DNA from: Rhodoblastus acidophilus
GTDB taxonomy: Bacteria; Pseudomonadota; Alphaproteobacteria; Rhizobiales; Beijerinckiaceae
Assembly: GCF_025961575.1 (NCBI RefSeq)
Contig: NZ_JAOQNX010000007.1
Coordinates: forward strand, 1 to 64,000
Direction: 5' to 3'
Length of the DNA stretch: 64,000 bases
Shown: positions 1 through 9,129 of the stretch, in pieces
Numbering within the stretch: position 1 is the first letter of the stretch
Layout: each line of letters starts with the position of its first letter
Position numbers and translations under genes: made by a program
The notes under the pieces: generated by a model
Database searches by the model: none
What the model was told of the DNA's origin: nothing
What the model saw: only the letters and a program-made list of their open reading frames with translations

Positions 1-2
1 AG

Positions 3-95
3 GGCCTATGGGAGGCGATAGGCGCGCTCCTGTCAGCTTTCACGCCGCAAGAGTGCGCCAATTTCTTCGCCGCAGCAGGATATGATCCGGATTAA
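3..95 (+). CDS. IS630-family transposase, C-terminal end (truncated by window edge)
   Basis: A 30-codon open frame runs in from the left edge and stops at TAA 93-95. Its translation has the pattern typical of the end of IS630/Tc1-type DDE transposases: an AIGALL segment, then FTPQECANFF, then AAAGYDPD at the terminus. The catalytic region lies outside the window. The end of the element should lie just past the stop, in the next few tens of bases, abutting the IS3 remnant. The family call is from recalled sequence pattern, not a search. Confidence 0.75.
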   Translation, partial: GLWEAIGALLSAFTPQECANFFAAAGYDPD

Positions 96-108
96 AGTCG
101 AATCCGCT

Positions 109-450
109 CTAGAGAGGCGTAAAAGCCTCGGCTGGCGGGATATTGCCGATGGGTTCCAGCAGTTGGCGGTGGTTGAACCCGTCGACCCATTCGAGCGTCG
201 CGAACTCGACGGCCTCGAAACTCCGCCACGGCCCGCGCCGATGAATGACCTCGGCCTTGTAAAGCGCGTTGATCGTTTCGGCGAGCGCGTTGTCGTAGGA
301 CTCGCCAACGCTGCCGACCGAGAGCTCGATGCCTGCATCCGCCAGGCGTTCAATGTATTTAATCGAGAGGTCTTGGCTGCCGCGGTCGCGTGATGGACGT
401 TGAAGGCGCGCGAGTCCGCCGGCAATCTGCTCGCCTTGCAGGCCATCCGT
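109..450 (-). pseudogene. IS3-family transposase orfB fragment (3' end only)
   Basis: On the minus strand the frame ending at TAG 111-109 reads SRDRGSQDLSIKYIERL, then VGSVGESYDNALAE, then EVIHRRGPWRSFEAVEFATL, then DGFNHRQLLEPIGNIPPAEA. These are the hallmark C-terminal blocks of the IS3-family integrase core: the DRGSQ aspartate block and the SYDNALAE glutamate block. Recognisable similarity starts near 393 and the frame meets a stop near 451, so the first part of orfB is missing. The usual residues after PPAEA are replaced by a few codons and a stop next to the IS630 end, which suggests interruption by that element. It is a remnant and cannot be active. Confidence 0.8.
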
Positions 451-656
451 TCAGGCGCTGAGCCAACTCATGGCCCAGCATGCGCCCGACCCCAACGGCT
501 TCCGGGTTCGTTTGAGGGAACTGGCGACCGCCCTTGTCGCGCAAGCGCCTCAAGGGAACAACGACATATATGTCGCAGGCCGCGCCGCAGAGCCTGCGCA
601 CCGGACGCGGTCGACGAGGCGGTCAAACGGCGCCGCTGGCCTGCTGGCGGACTTGT

Positions 657-932
657 CTAATTCAAGCTGGCTTGCGGTCGCCTGGAGCAGCGTGAATCCA
701 GCGGGAACGCAAAAAAATCTCCCAGCGGCGCTTGCAGAACCTTGGCGATCGCCACCAGATGCGCCGCGGAAACCCGCAGCGCCCCGTCCTCGTAGTCCTT
801 GATCATCTGCGGCGCGACGCCCACCGCTTCCGCCAACTCCGACACGCCGAGCCTCATGCGCTGGCGTTTCACCCTTATCCGCGATCCGACCCATTGGTCG
901 ATTTTCTCGGCTGTGATCCGCGATCCCGACAT
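657..932 (-). CDS. XRE-family helix-turn-helix regulator
   Basis: This 91-aa protein has a Cro/C1-type HTH at about residues 14-70 (RIRVKRQRMRLGVSELAEAV, then a recognition helix around APQMIKDYEDG). The domain ends in GDFFAF, an ending also seen in the XRE protein at 48300-48671. The DNA-binding role follows from the family; its target is unknown. The ATG at 932 is preceded by GGAGC about 7 bases upstream. It is a single gene between the IS remnants and the TPR gene. The last 15 residues are basic and not conserved in type. Confidence 0.8.
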   Translation of the reverse strand: MSGSRITAEKIDQWVGSRIRVKRQRMRLGVSELAEAVGVAPQMIKDYEDGALRVSAAHLVAIAKVLQAPLGDFFAFPLDSRCSRRPQASLN

Positions 933-1041
933 TCGGTTTGCTCCCCGACCCGATTCTCCATGAATGCGGCGCGCCGCGATAGCCGCGTAACGGCTACGAC
1001 CCGTAACGCCTCTTCCTGCGCATCCTCACCTTGCGCGCAAG

Positions 1042-2742
1042 CTATTCGGCGGCGCCGAGCGCGCTTGCGCTGGCGGCGCCGGAGTCCTTCAACGCCTTCA
1101 ACAATTTTTGAGTCAGCGGCGGCGCGACGCGGCTTCGTGAAAGCGCGCCCTCGATGTCGCGCGCGAATTCGGGGAAGCGCGCGTTGAGCATGCGCTCATA
1201 GGTGGTGACCGCCGCCGCATCGCCGCGCCTGCGAGAAACGATGATCTTGGCCAAAACGCCGCTGGGGTGTTCGTCAATATAGGCGTTGTTCGCATAGGCC
1301 GCCGCGGTGGCGAAGTCGTCGCGCGCGAACGCCTCGAGAAACAGGTAGAACAGCACCCAACTCGGCGGAGAAGGATCGACGCGCATCGCGCGCTTGATCA
1401 GGGCGACGCCTTCGCCCAATTGGCCGGTATCCATGCGAATGCGACCGAGCCGATAAAGAATCTCGGGGGCGCCGGGGTTCTTCGCGAGCGCCTGATCGGC
1501 GAGCGCGAGGGCGTCGGCGTCCCGCTCCTGATCGTGATAGACGTCCGTCAGATTGCCGAAACCGGCGACCATCTGGTGATTATAGCCGAGCGCGCGAACG
1601 GTCAGATTTTCCGCAAGGGTGACGATCTGTGCGCCGGCCTCGTTCTCGAGCCCCCAGTGATGGAGCGTGATCAGCAGAGTCGCCAGAAGATTGCCCGCGA
1701 GCGCCTCGAAGCCGGGTTGGCGCGCCGTGTCGTCCAGGCAATCCGTGAGCGCGCGATAATCTCGCCCGACCGGATGCCGGACGAAAGCGGCGGCGTTCGT
1801 GACGCAAACGACCGCGGCGGACGGCCGCCGCCGCAAGACATCGGTGTACAAAGGTCCGTTCAGCCGCGACAGGATCGCCGCGGTTCCGCTGGCCGCGGCG
1901 GCCAGACCGTCCCCCTCCGTCTCGGCCAGGCTTTGCTTCTCGGCGAAAACCACGTCGCCTTTCACATTGGCGACGCTGATCGAGACAAAATCGGGTTCCG
2001 ACGGATCCAGCGTCGCAAGCTTCAAGCGAAAGTCCGCCGCGTCACTCTCGTCGGCGTTCTCGGTGACGGAAAGCGTCCCATACATCCGCAGGTCCGCCTT
2101 CAGACTCTCCGCGAACGCGTTATACTTGGCTGCGGAGCGTGCGTTTGGATCGTCGAACGCCGCGTGATCCAGGCTCATTCGCGGCAAGCCCGATCTGGCT
2201 TGGCGAACGGCGCCGGCATTGATCACACGCTCTACGAGATACAGCAGGAGGCACGCGACGACCGCCGCGCCGATCCAGCCCAGCACGGCGGCGCGCCCCG
2301 TCCAGCCTATATTCGCCGCAGGCTGGGCTGAGGCCTTCGACGCTGTCGCGGTTTCGGTCCCGGTCGGTTCCGACGGCGGACCCGGGTCCTCGATGTCGGC
2401 GCGTAGGGTGAATGACGGACAATAGCCGCCGACCGGAATGCTGATACGGATGGGTTCGGACTCGCGCGCTTCGGCATAATAACGGTTCAGCGACTCGCGC
2501 ACCCGCCGCGCCTGGACGCGGATATTGGACCTGGCGGCCGTGTCGAAGTCGGTGTTCTCATGATAGGCGTCGACCGCGATCGAATATTCCTTGATCAGAT
2601 GGCCTCGCCCGGCAATTTCTTCTTCGACGACATAACGGAGAAACATCTGCCGACGCGGCGAGGAAAGAAACTCCTTCGCAGAGAGCACACGTCGGAGCGC
2701 CTCTCGTTTCTCGTTTTCGCCGATAAAGCTGGTGCTCGCCAT
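1042..2742 (-). CDS. Membrane-anchored TPR protein with N-terminal winged-helix-like domain
   Basis: The 566-aa product has three parts. Residues 10-112 form a conserved cytoplasmic domain (EFLSSPRRQMFLRYVVEE, then RSNIRVQARRVRESLNRYY, then IRISIPVGGYCPSF) that resembles the DNA-binding-like N terminus of CadC/adenylate-cyclase-type TPR regulators in rhizobia. A hydrophobic segment at 151-173 follows a Pro/Ala/Thr-rich linker. The remaining 390 residues are helical with TPR-like units around 400-510 (ALADQALAKNPGAPEILYRL type). It is probably a one-component membrane sensor or regulator, cytoplasmic N terminus and periplasmic TPR. This is inference from architecture, and no partner gene is adjacent. 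Confidence 0.6.
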   Translation of the reverse strand: MASTSFIGENEKREALRRVLSAKEFLSSPRRQMFLRYVVEEEIAGRGHLIKEYSIAVDAYHENTDFDTAARSNIRVQARRVRESLNRYYAEARESEPIRISIPVGGYCPSFTLRADIEDPGPPSEPTGTETATASKASAQPAANIGWTGRAAVLGWIGAAVVACLLLYLVERVINAGAVRQARSGLPRMSLDHAAFDDPNARSAAKYNAFAESLKADLRMYGTLSVTENADESDAADFRLKLATLDPSEPDFVSISVANVKGDVVFAEKQSLAETEGDGLAAAASGTAAILSRLNGPLYTDVLRRRPSAAVVCVTNAAAFVRHPVGRDYRALTDCLDDTARQPGFEALAGNLLATLLITLHHWGLENEAGAQIVTLAENLTVRALGYNHQMVAGFGNLTDVYHDQERDADALALADQALAKNPGAPEILYRLGRIRMDTGQLGEGVALIKRAMRVDPSPPSWVLFYLFLEAFARDDFATAAAYANNAYIDEHPSGVLAKIIVSRRRGDAAAVTTYERMLNARFPEFARDIEGALSRSRVAPPLTQKLLKALKDSGAASASALGAAE

Positions 2743-3244
2743 CGATTTAAATCTCGATTAAATAATAAAAATTTCGCGCTCACGAAGTAAATCTAAGCCA
2801 ATCGGAAACAGAATGCTCGAGGCGGCGTATCGTTAAGTTCACGCCTCAAAAGCCGACGAAAAACGCCGCCATAAACTTAAGGCGTCACAGGCCAAGCGAT
2901 GCGCCTGTCAACGTTACAATATCATCTTGAAACATAAGATACTCAACGCCCAGTTGCTACAAACCCTGAGTTGCAATGAAAGACAACCCATGTGTATGGC
3001 GCGAAGCTTAACGTATGAACCTTCGTCATTAAATCTAGGCGCGGCGGGAATTTAGGCCCGTCATTACTGCGCTGGGACAGACGTCATCGGTAGAAGTACC
3101 CAATGACGCGGCGGCGATTCGGCGGCGACCGTCGCGATCGCGCAAAAACCATCGCCCATGGCGATGCCCGCGCATTTCGCCCGTGGGGACTCGGGACGAT
3201 TCTGGATCCATTCGCGCGCGAGCAGCGAGTCGCCGCCGGGACGC
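2743..3244. other. Intergenic region, AT-richer than surroundings
   Basis: No convincing gene. The first about 320 bases (2743-3060) are clearly richer in A and T than the flanking DNA and probably hold the promoter of the TPR gene. An imperfect nested inverted repeat is visible: GGCGGCGT 2821-2828 with ACGCCGCC 2863-2870, and TTAAGTT 2833-2839 with AACTTAA 2874-2880. The part from 3060 to 3244 is GC-rich and lies beyond the stop of the minus-strand PAS gene. Confidence 0.4.
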
Positions 3245-3841
3245 TCATACGCCCGGCCGGAGCGATCCCGCGGGCGTGAAACCATGGATGGGACGCGCGG
3301 CGAGGCCGTGAGGCACAGACGGCGGGCGGGCGGCGGTTGGAGCATCGAGGAAACGGGCGGACGAAAGGCGTAGGCAGGCGGCCTTTATCTTGCCAAACCA
3401 TTCCTTGACGTCGACCGGTTCAAGCGCGGCCAGGATGCGCGCGCCGGCGTCGGCCCCATGACCGAGCGGCAGCAGCACGGCCTCGAAGAAGGCGAGGTCG
3501 CCAACTTCAGACGTGGCCGCCACGCCCGCCACGATGGGGTGGAAGCCGCTGTGGCAGGCGCGCAGCAGCGCCCGGAGTTCTGGCCGATCGTCCGGCGCAA
3601 AGAGAGCGGCGAAGGAACAGGCGCGCTGCTCGCAGGCGAACAGAACATTAAGACCGTGGCAGGAGACGCGCACCGGAAATGTTTCCCCCGCATCGACTTC
3701 AAGCATCATCGTAGTGTTGAGCAAATGCTTCAGCGTGGCCAGTTCGACATCGCTTCGATCCGGCGCGGCTCGCAGGCCACGCAGTCGGTTCCAGTATTCG
3801 AACAGCTCTTTCGTCCCGCGCCGCCGCATGCCCGCCCCCAA
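3245..3841 (-). CDS. PAS_5-type PAS domain protein
   Basis: The 198-aa product starts with the pattern typical of alphaproteobacterial PAS_5 proteins: RGTKELFEYWNRLRGLRAAP, a TTMMLEVDAGETFPVRVS strand pair, then a CSFAALFAPDDRPELRALL helix. PAS_5 proteins are stand-alone single PAS domains of roughly 150-200 aa with poorly known roles, some in regulation of surface or motility functions. The last 50 residues (Pro/Ala/Arg-rich, ending GSLRPGV) do not look like part of the fold and may be a non-conserved tail. It lies upstream of the surface-polysaccharide genes, which may hint at a regulatory role, but no ligand or partner is visible. Confidence 0.65.
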   Translation of the reverse strand: MGAGMRRRGTKELFEYWNRLRGLRAAPDRSDVELATLKHLLNTTMMLEVDAGETFPVRVSCHGLNVLFACEQRACSFAALFAPDDRPELRALLRACHSGFHPIVAGVAATSEVGDLAFFEAVLLPLGHGADAGARILAALEPVDVKEWFGKIKAACLRLSSARFLDAPTAARPPSVPHGLAARPIHGFTPAGSLRPGV

Positions 3842-4019
3842 GTGACGTTACGCAAACGACCAAGACTAGGCGACTCAAACGGCATTTACACAACGTTACG
3901 CGGGCCGCTGACACAGAGGCTAACAGTGACAGCTTGGATGTTACATAGCGGCGATGGGTCCCGACGGCGGGCGCCGCGGCGCAAATGCCGAAAGACATGC
4001 CCCCGTCGAGATCAAAAAC

Positions 4020-5156
4020 TCACATGCGCGTCGCGGCGCCGTTCTTTTCGAAGAACGCCTTCATGCGATCGTAGCGTTCAGGGAAGCGCGCGGAAAATTT
4101 CTCGAACCGTTCGGGCGCGAAAGCATCCGCGAGGCTCATTTTCATGAACTGTTCGGGCGCGTAGATTGGCAGGTCAAAGGTTTGCGCCAGTTCGCGCGAG
4201 CGCGTGTCATAGTCGAACAAAGCCGAGGGCACGCCCACCGCCAGCGCCGGCAGCACCGCGTGGACGCGATAGCCGATGGCCGCGTCGAATTGCGGCGCAT
4301 AAAAATCATAGTCGCTCGGGCGCGCATAATAATAAAGCTTGCTTTCATAGAGCCGCTTCAGCGTCGGGCCCGTGACATGGTCGAACCAGCCTTCCGCCGT
4401 CAATTTCGCCAAAGCCCAGTCCTTCAGCTGCGGCGCGCGATAAAAAAACGCCTTTTCCTCGGGCTCGCCATGGCAGGAGAGATGCAGATCGGAGACGAGA
4501 TCGAGCCGCGCGATCACCTGCTTTTGGGTCTCGACGAATTGCGCGGGATCGAGCGCGTAATTCTTGTCCACCTCCCGCCGCACGCTGAAGGTGACGCGCT
4601 TCGGCCCGCCTTCGACATGGCGCAGTTTCAAGCCCCGGTTGCGGTCGCGAAAAAGGGTCGGACAGCCCACGACCTCGACATTTTTGACCCCGTTGCGCTG
4701 AAGAGTTTCCGCCGAAAAAGCGCCGCGCACGCCGATCGAGTGACAATGGTCGCTGATGATCTTCCACACGCGAAGACCCTGGGGCGACAGATCGATGGGA
4801 CGTTCGGTCTCGGCCTGGGCGCCGACGCCGCAGGCGACGACTGGCAGATCAAGCGCTTCGAGCCAGTCGGCAAACGGGCCCCATTCCATGGTCTCGTGCA
4901 GATAATTGGAGCCGCGCAGCACGATCGTGCTCTTGGCCTCCTTGAGCATGGCGACGACTTTTTCATCCACGGGCTGGTCGATGTTGAGGTCATAGGCGCC
5001 CGAACGCGCGCCGGCTAGGCGCAAGGTCGATTCGTAGACACACACGTCGCCCGTGTTGAAATATTGCGAGACCATTTTCGGCAAAGGTTTTTCAAACCAA
5101 TTGACGAGATCCTGGCCAACCCGGACGCCCGCATACTTTACGTAGGTAACATGCAT
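4020..5156 (-). CDS. Polysaccharide pyruvyl transferase family protein
   Basis: The 378-aa product has features of the CsaB/WcaK-type polysaccharide pyruvyl transferase fold: an N-terminal NTGDVCVYES segment, an IVLRGSNYLHETMEWGPF block, GVGAQAE, GVRGAFSAETLQ followed by VEVVGCPTLF, and a late Rossmann-type block with IGYRVHAVLPALAVGVPSAL (the R-x-H motif) and FDYDTRSREL. Family members transfer pyruvate from phosphoenolpyruvate to glycan sugars as ketals, in the cytoplasm. Here it would modify a surface polysaccharide. It is transcribed alone and about 4 kb from the start of the glycosyltransferase operon. The substrate cannot be read from sequence. Confidence 0.75.
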   Translation of the reverse strand: MHVTYVKYAGVRVGQDLVNWFEKPLPKMVSQYFNTGDVCVYESTLRLAGARSGAYDLNIDQPVDEKVVAMLKEAKSTIVLRGSNYLHETMEWGPFADWLEALDLPVVACGVGAQAETERPIDLSPQGLRVWKIISDHCHSIGVRGAFSAETLQRNGVKNVEVVGCPTLFRDRNRGLKLRHVEGGPKRVTFSVRREVDKNYALDPAQFVETQKQVIARLDLVSDLHLSCHGEPEEKAFFYRAPQLKDWALAKLTAEGWFDHVTGPTLKRLYESKLYYYARPSDYDFYAPQFDAAIGYRVHAVLPALAVGVPSALFDYDTRSRELAQTFDLPIYAPEQFMKMSLADAFAPERFEKFSARFPERYDRMKAFFEKNGAATRM

Positions 5157-5305
5157 GTCTTCAATCCTTTGCGCCTGTTAATAAATTTCTATCATCGCGA
5201 GGGATCGCCGCAAGTTAAGCCTCATTCTTATGCTCACGAGGCCTTAATTTAATTCGTGGTCATGTAATGTAAAAATGAATACATATTCGATGCTGAGGAG
5301 TTCGG

Positions 5306-6502
5306 GTGAAAAATCCCTGGAAAATATGGCCTGGCCTGCTCCTGACCTGCGCCCTGGCGTCTCCCGCCGCCGCATTCGAGGGGCCGGCGCCCGCTGCGGC
5401 CGATGACGCGACCATCGACGTGCGCTGCACGGGAGAGGACGATTCCGCGGCGATCAACGCCGCGATCGACGCCATTCGTCAGCGGCCGGCATCCTCACGC
5501 TATGCCTGGCCGGTCGGCCATGTCGGAACAGTGCGGCTGGCCAGCCGGCGTTGCGTGATCCGCAACACCCTCAACCTGACCCATCTCTACGGATCGGGAT
5601 TTGTCGGCGCGTTCTGGGGAAGCGAAATTCTCTGCCGCACCGGGTCCAAACCCTGCATCGACGCCACGGGATCGGGGCAGTTCAGCCTGCTCGGCCTCAA
5701 CCTGTCAGGCGATTGCGAGACCGACACGCCCGCCATCGGTCTCGTGCTCGCGCGCAAGACCGAGAGTCTTTCAGCCGGCGCCGACCACGTTCATCTCGAC
5801 CATCCGACGCTCGCTGGCTGTTTCGGCCTGACCGCCTTCTACAACCGGTCCTCGGAAACCACCCATATTGTCGCGGGCGGGTTTTACAATTATCGCGACG
5901 GCGCCTATGCGGCGATCTGGGACGGTTCGAATTTTTTCGGCTTCCAAAGCGCATTCTACCCCGAACGCTATACGCCGGGAAAATTCTCATCCTTCAATGA
6001 AAACACCTGCGACACCTGCATCTTCGAAACCTTTGGGCGCGGCGCGACGCCGTTGTGGATCGGCGGCGCGGTGCGCCACAAGTTCATCAATGGCTATGCG
6101 CTTGCCGAACATGCCGAGGGCGCCCCGGGCCTCATCCTGTCCTTCGCCAATGCCGCGCCGAACGATTTTCTCGACCTCGACATTCACTTCGAGAACACCA
6201 GCCTCGGCAGCCTGATTTCGATCGTCGGCGCGGAACACCCGACCCTGCGCAGCCTGCGCATCAACGAACCCATCGCCTTCGCCTCTGGCGCGATTTTTCG
6301 CCGCGACGGGGCGGTGAAAACGGTGCGCATCGAGGACGCGAATTTTCGTGTCGGACATTTCAACGCAGCCGGCGCCAGCCTGTTCGACGAACCGCGCGCC
6401 TTTGCCGTGTCCGGGTCGATCTACTGCCACGAAGCGCAATGCCAGGCGCCGGAAAATTTTTCCGGCGCGTTGTGCATCGGCGGCGCCTGCTCGCAAAAGT
6501 AA
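5306..6502 (+). CDS. Exported beta-helix/pectate-lyase-like protein, unknown substrate
   Basis: The 398-aa product starts at GTG 5306, 5 bases after GAGGAG at 5295-5300. Residues 1-24 are a Sec signal peptide (WPGLLLTCALASPAAAF). The mature part has the look of a right-handed beta-helix: DDSAAINAAIDAIRQ near the start as in pectate-lyase-superfamily (PL/GH28-like) proteins, then short repeating strands with many Gly, Asn and Phe, for example GFYNYRDGAYAAIWDG and FLDLDIHFENTSLG. Eight or more cysteines, several in CTGE, CDTCIF and CHEAQC, suggest disulfides. No catalytic set is clear. It may bind or cleave polysaccharide in the periplasm or at the surface. It is divergent from the pyruvyl transferase gene. 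Confidence 0.55.
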   Translation: MKNPWKIWPGLLLTCALASPAAAFEGPAPAAADDATIDVRCTGEDDSAAINAAIDAIRQRPASSRYAWPVGHVGTVRLASRRCVIRNTLNLTHLYGSGFVGAFWGSEILCRTGSKPCIDATGSGQFSLLGLNLSGDCETDTPAIGLVLARKTESLSAGADHVHLDHPTLAGCFGLTAFYNRSSETTHIVAGGFYNYRDGAYAAIWDGSNFFGFQSAFYPERYTPGKFSSFNENTCDTCIFETFGRGATPLWIGGAVRHKFINGYALAEHAEGAPGLILSFANAAPNDFLDLDIHFENTSLGSLISIVGAEHPTLRSLRINEPIAFASGAIFRRDGAVKTVRIEDANFRVGHFNAAGASLFDEPRAFAVSGSIYCHEAQCQAPENFSGALCIGGACSQK

Positions 6503-6526
6503 GCGCCGCCTTCGCCCTGGCGCCGG

Positions 6527-7840
6527 TCAGGCGACCTTGGCGGCGACGAGGCCGTTCTGCTGGGCGCGCGCGGCCAGGGCGACGCGGATGTGAACGGGAA
6601 CCTGGCGCGGAGACTTGGCTCTCGCATACGGCATTTCGTCCATATCCTTGCCGAACGGATGCAGCGCCTGGCGCTCGTCCCAATTGTCAAAGGCGAGCCG
6701 CTGGGGATGGTCGATAAAAGTTTCCGCCGGCGTGTTCTCCGCGAGGATCAAAGCGTGATCGTCGAGTTCGATATGGTAATAAGTGAACACGCGCGGGACC
6801 ACGGTCTGGCGGACGATGGACGCGCCATTCACCAGCGCGCCCGCGTGAACCAGAACGCCGTCGACGAGCACCGCATGATCGGGCGAAAGCACCAGATCGC
6901 GTGATGGAACGTTTTCACCGAGCGCGCCCGCCTTGATGCGGATCGGCCAGACTTTTTCCGGGTCGGAGAACACGGTCGAAATCGTCTGGCGGCCGAGCCA
7001 GCTGATCGGCGCCGCGACGCCGTCCGCGGTCGTCACGAGATCGCCGGCCTTCAACGTCTCCACAGGTTTTTCCCCGTCCGGGGTGCGGATCATCGTGCCG
7101 CGATAGAAGCAGATGGCGCTGACGGTGATCGTGTCGACGCCGCCATTTTCCTGAAGCGAGAATTTCATGCCCTTGTAGTCGCCGTCGAGCTGGATTTGTT
7201 CGAGCACCGAGCCATCGGCCCCTGTCACGGTCAGCACGTCCGTCCTGGCGTTGAAATGCACCTTGTCGCCGGCATGACCGGAACTCGCGACCATGATCTT
7301 GTCGTCGCCGTCAAAATTTTCGACCGTCGCCTGGAATTTCGTCACTTCGCCGGAACCGCCGGCGCCCTCGCCGGTGAGGTCGAGCACGCCGGCGCCGGCG
7401 AAATCGATCACGGTGTTGCTGACGCCATCCAGCATGGTTTCGGCCCCGCCGACCGCGCCGTCGAGCTTCAGCGTGGCGCCGTCGTCGATGCGCATGATGA
7501 GACCTTCGTTGCCGGCGTCCACGGCGCCCTTGATCTCCAGCGTGCCGCCCTGCGCGACGATCAGACCGTCGCCATCCGCGGCGCCGTCGATCACGCCATG
7601 GCCGGAGATTTCGCCGTCGACGTCGACCTCCTGCGTCGTCAGCACGCCGCCATTGAGCGACAATTCCGCGCGATCCGCCACAGTGACGGACTTTGCCACC
7701 GCCGGCGCCGACGCCGGGTCGTCCACGACAATATGTTTCCCGCCGGTGATAACGGCGTCGTCGTCCGCGGTCGGCGCGCCGTTCGCCCAGTTCGACCCTT
7801 TGTCCCAATTGCCGGAATGTTTGCTGGTGTCGGTGGCCAT
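6527..7840 (-). CDS. Hint_2-domain protein with repetitive beta N terminus
   Basis: The 437-aa product has no signal peptide. Residues 1-235 are Gly/Asp-rich short beta repeats (ADRAELSLNGGVLTTQEVDV, DGATLKLDGAVGG) of the kind found in adhesins and T1SS substrates. Residues 240-385 form a Hint_2 domain: SAICFYRGTMI with Cys244 at the position of the self-splicing cysteine, VETLKAGDLV, LSPDHAVLVDG with the block F-type His, and YYHIELDDHALILAEN. Such alphaproteobacterial proteins are usually predicted type I exports that may self-cleave at the Hint domain. ATG 7840 has AGGAGGG upstream. It lies about 11.7 kb from the T1SS exporter genes and could be a substrate (inference). The Hint domain is C-terminal, with no obvious C-extein. 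Confidence 0.75.
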   Translation of the reverse strand: MATDTSKHSGNWDKGSNWANGAPTADDDAVITGGKHIVVDDPASAPAVAKSVTVADRAELSLNGGVLTTQEVDVDGEISGHGVIDGAADGDGLIVAQGGTLEIKGAVDAGNEGLIMRIDDGATLKLDGAVGGAETMLDGVSNTVIDFAGAGVLDLTGEGAGGSGEVTKFQATVENFDGDDKIMVASSGHAGDKVHFNARTDVLTVTGADGSVLEQIQLDGDYKGMKFSLQENGGVDTITVSAICFYRGTMIRTPDGEKPVETLKAGDLVTTADGVAAPISWLGRQTISTVFSDPEKVWPIRIKAGALGENVPSRDLVLSPDHAVLVDGVLVHAGALVNGASIVRQTVVPRVFTYYHIELDDHALILAENTPAETFIDHPQRLAFDNWDERQALHPFGKDMDEMPYARAKSPRQVPVHIRVALAARAQQNGLVAAKVA

Positions 7841-8062
7841 GTGACGACTCCCTCCTCATCGATCCAGGATCGCCCCGACGCTTTTGCGCACGCAAACCTG
7901 GAACAACTCCTCGTTGTGAGGACAGCAGGCCGCAGGTCGCAAGACGGCACAAGCGCCGGCGCCAAAACGGCGACGGAATCGATTGGTTTTGAGACTCTTT
8001 CGCGATGGTTGAGACAGAAATTGCGTTTATGAGATTCTGCGCCACAACCTGGAGACGCAGTC

Positions 8063-9079
8063 TTGCCGCCGCAAAACCTCTCGCGCCCCGCGACCAACCA
8101 CAGGCCCGCGCGATCCACGATCGAGGGCAACGGCGTCTTCGCCGGCCTGTTCGCAGCGTTTTCGACGCCGGACGCGCTCGCGCAATCCGGCGTCGCGACA
8201 CAGATTTTGGCGACGCGACATTTCGTCCTGAGCCGCAGCCGCGCCAATGGTCTACGGCTCTGCCGCGACATCCAGGGATTGCGCGACGGTCTCGATCTGT
8301 TCGCGCTGGTGCTGCGCCGCGCCGATGCGGAGGGCGCGCCCTCTGCATCGGGCGATCGTGTCGAAATCCACGATCTCGCGCAGCCCTTCGTTCTGGACTC
8401 GCTCGACGAGGCGAAAGAATTTTTGGCGTTATGGATTCCGCGGTCGCGCGTTCTGCGCGGCTTCTCGAACGAACTGGCGCTGCATGGCCTGTCGCTGGCG
8501 CGCGATCTTCCGGCGGCGGATATTTTGGCGAGCGCGCTCGAATGTTTCGCGCGTCGCGCCGAGGCCATGAACGTCGACGAATTCGACGCGGCGGCGACGG
8601 GCCTCGTCGATCTCGCGGCCAGCGCGATCAACCAGCGCCTGCGCGCGGAGCTTGGTCCCGCGCTCGGCTCGCCGGTCGCCTCCTTCGTCGCGATCCGCCG
8701 TTACATCGACCAGAACATCGCTTCGCCCAGCCTCAGCGCGGAAAAATTATCGACCCTGTTCGGCCTGTCGCGCGCGTCGCTCTACCGGCTGTTCGAGCCG
8801 GTGGGCGGCGTCGGAACCTACATCCGCAATGCAAGGCTGTCGCGCGCCCACCAGGAAATTGTCGCGCCGCAAAACGCCGACTGCCGCGCCGGCCATATCG
8901 CCATGCGCCTGGGATTTCCCAGCCCGGCCGCGTTCAATCGCCTGTTCAAGGAGACCTATGGCGTGACGCCCAAAGCGGCGCGTGAACGCGCGCTGGCGCC
9001 CGTGGCCGACCAACACGCGCTTGTCGCGCCGGCGGGCGGCGCCGGCCTGTCGCATTTTTTGGGATTGCTGCAGAAGTAG
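8063..9079 (+). CDS. AraC-family transcriptional regulator
   Basis: The 338-aa product has a C-terminal AraC/XylS DNA-binding domain at about residues 213-312, with both HTH units visible: LSAEKLSTLFGLSRASLYRL and HIAMRLGFPSPAAFNRLFKE, followed by YGVTPKAAR. The first 210 residues resemble the AraC_binding_2-type N-terminal domain and probably sense a ligand or mediate dimerisation. The start is TTG 8063 with GGAG at 8051-8054. It is divergent from the Hint protein gene (222-bp shared upstream region) and convergent with the glycosyltransferase operon, so the Hint gene or that locus is a plausible target (inference). Confidence 0.85.
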   Translation: MPPQNLSRPATNHRPARSTIEGNGVFAGLFAAFSTPDALAQSGVATQILATRHFVLSRSRANGLRLCRDIQGLRDGLDLFALVLRRADAEGAPSASGDRVEIHDLAQPFVLDSLDEAKEFLALWIPRSRVLRGFSNELALHGLSLARDLPAADILASALECFARRAEAMNVDEFDAAATGLVDLAASAINQRLRAELGPALGSPVASFVAIRRYIDQNIASPSLSAEKLSTLFGLSRASLYRLFEPVGGVGTYIRNARLSRAHQEIVAPQNADCRAGHIAMRLGFPSPAAFNRLFKETYGVTPKAARERALAPVADQHALVAPAGGAGLSHFLGLLQK

Positions 9080-9129
9080 AGGCGCCCGCCGCTCATACCT
9101 CTAAAGCCGGAGCGCTGTTCGCTGGCGCT

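Noticed and set aside
470-656. Possible extra transposase fragment on the minus strand between the IS3 remnant and the XRE gene
   Set aside because: A frame ending near the IS3 fragment vaguely resembles transposase ends, but no motif is clear enough to support a call.
6527-7840. Hint domain as an intein
   Set aside because: The domain is C-terminal with no C-extein or host enzyme halves, and the N-terminal part is repetitive; it is a Hint_2-type secreted protein rather than an intein.
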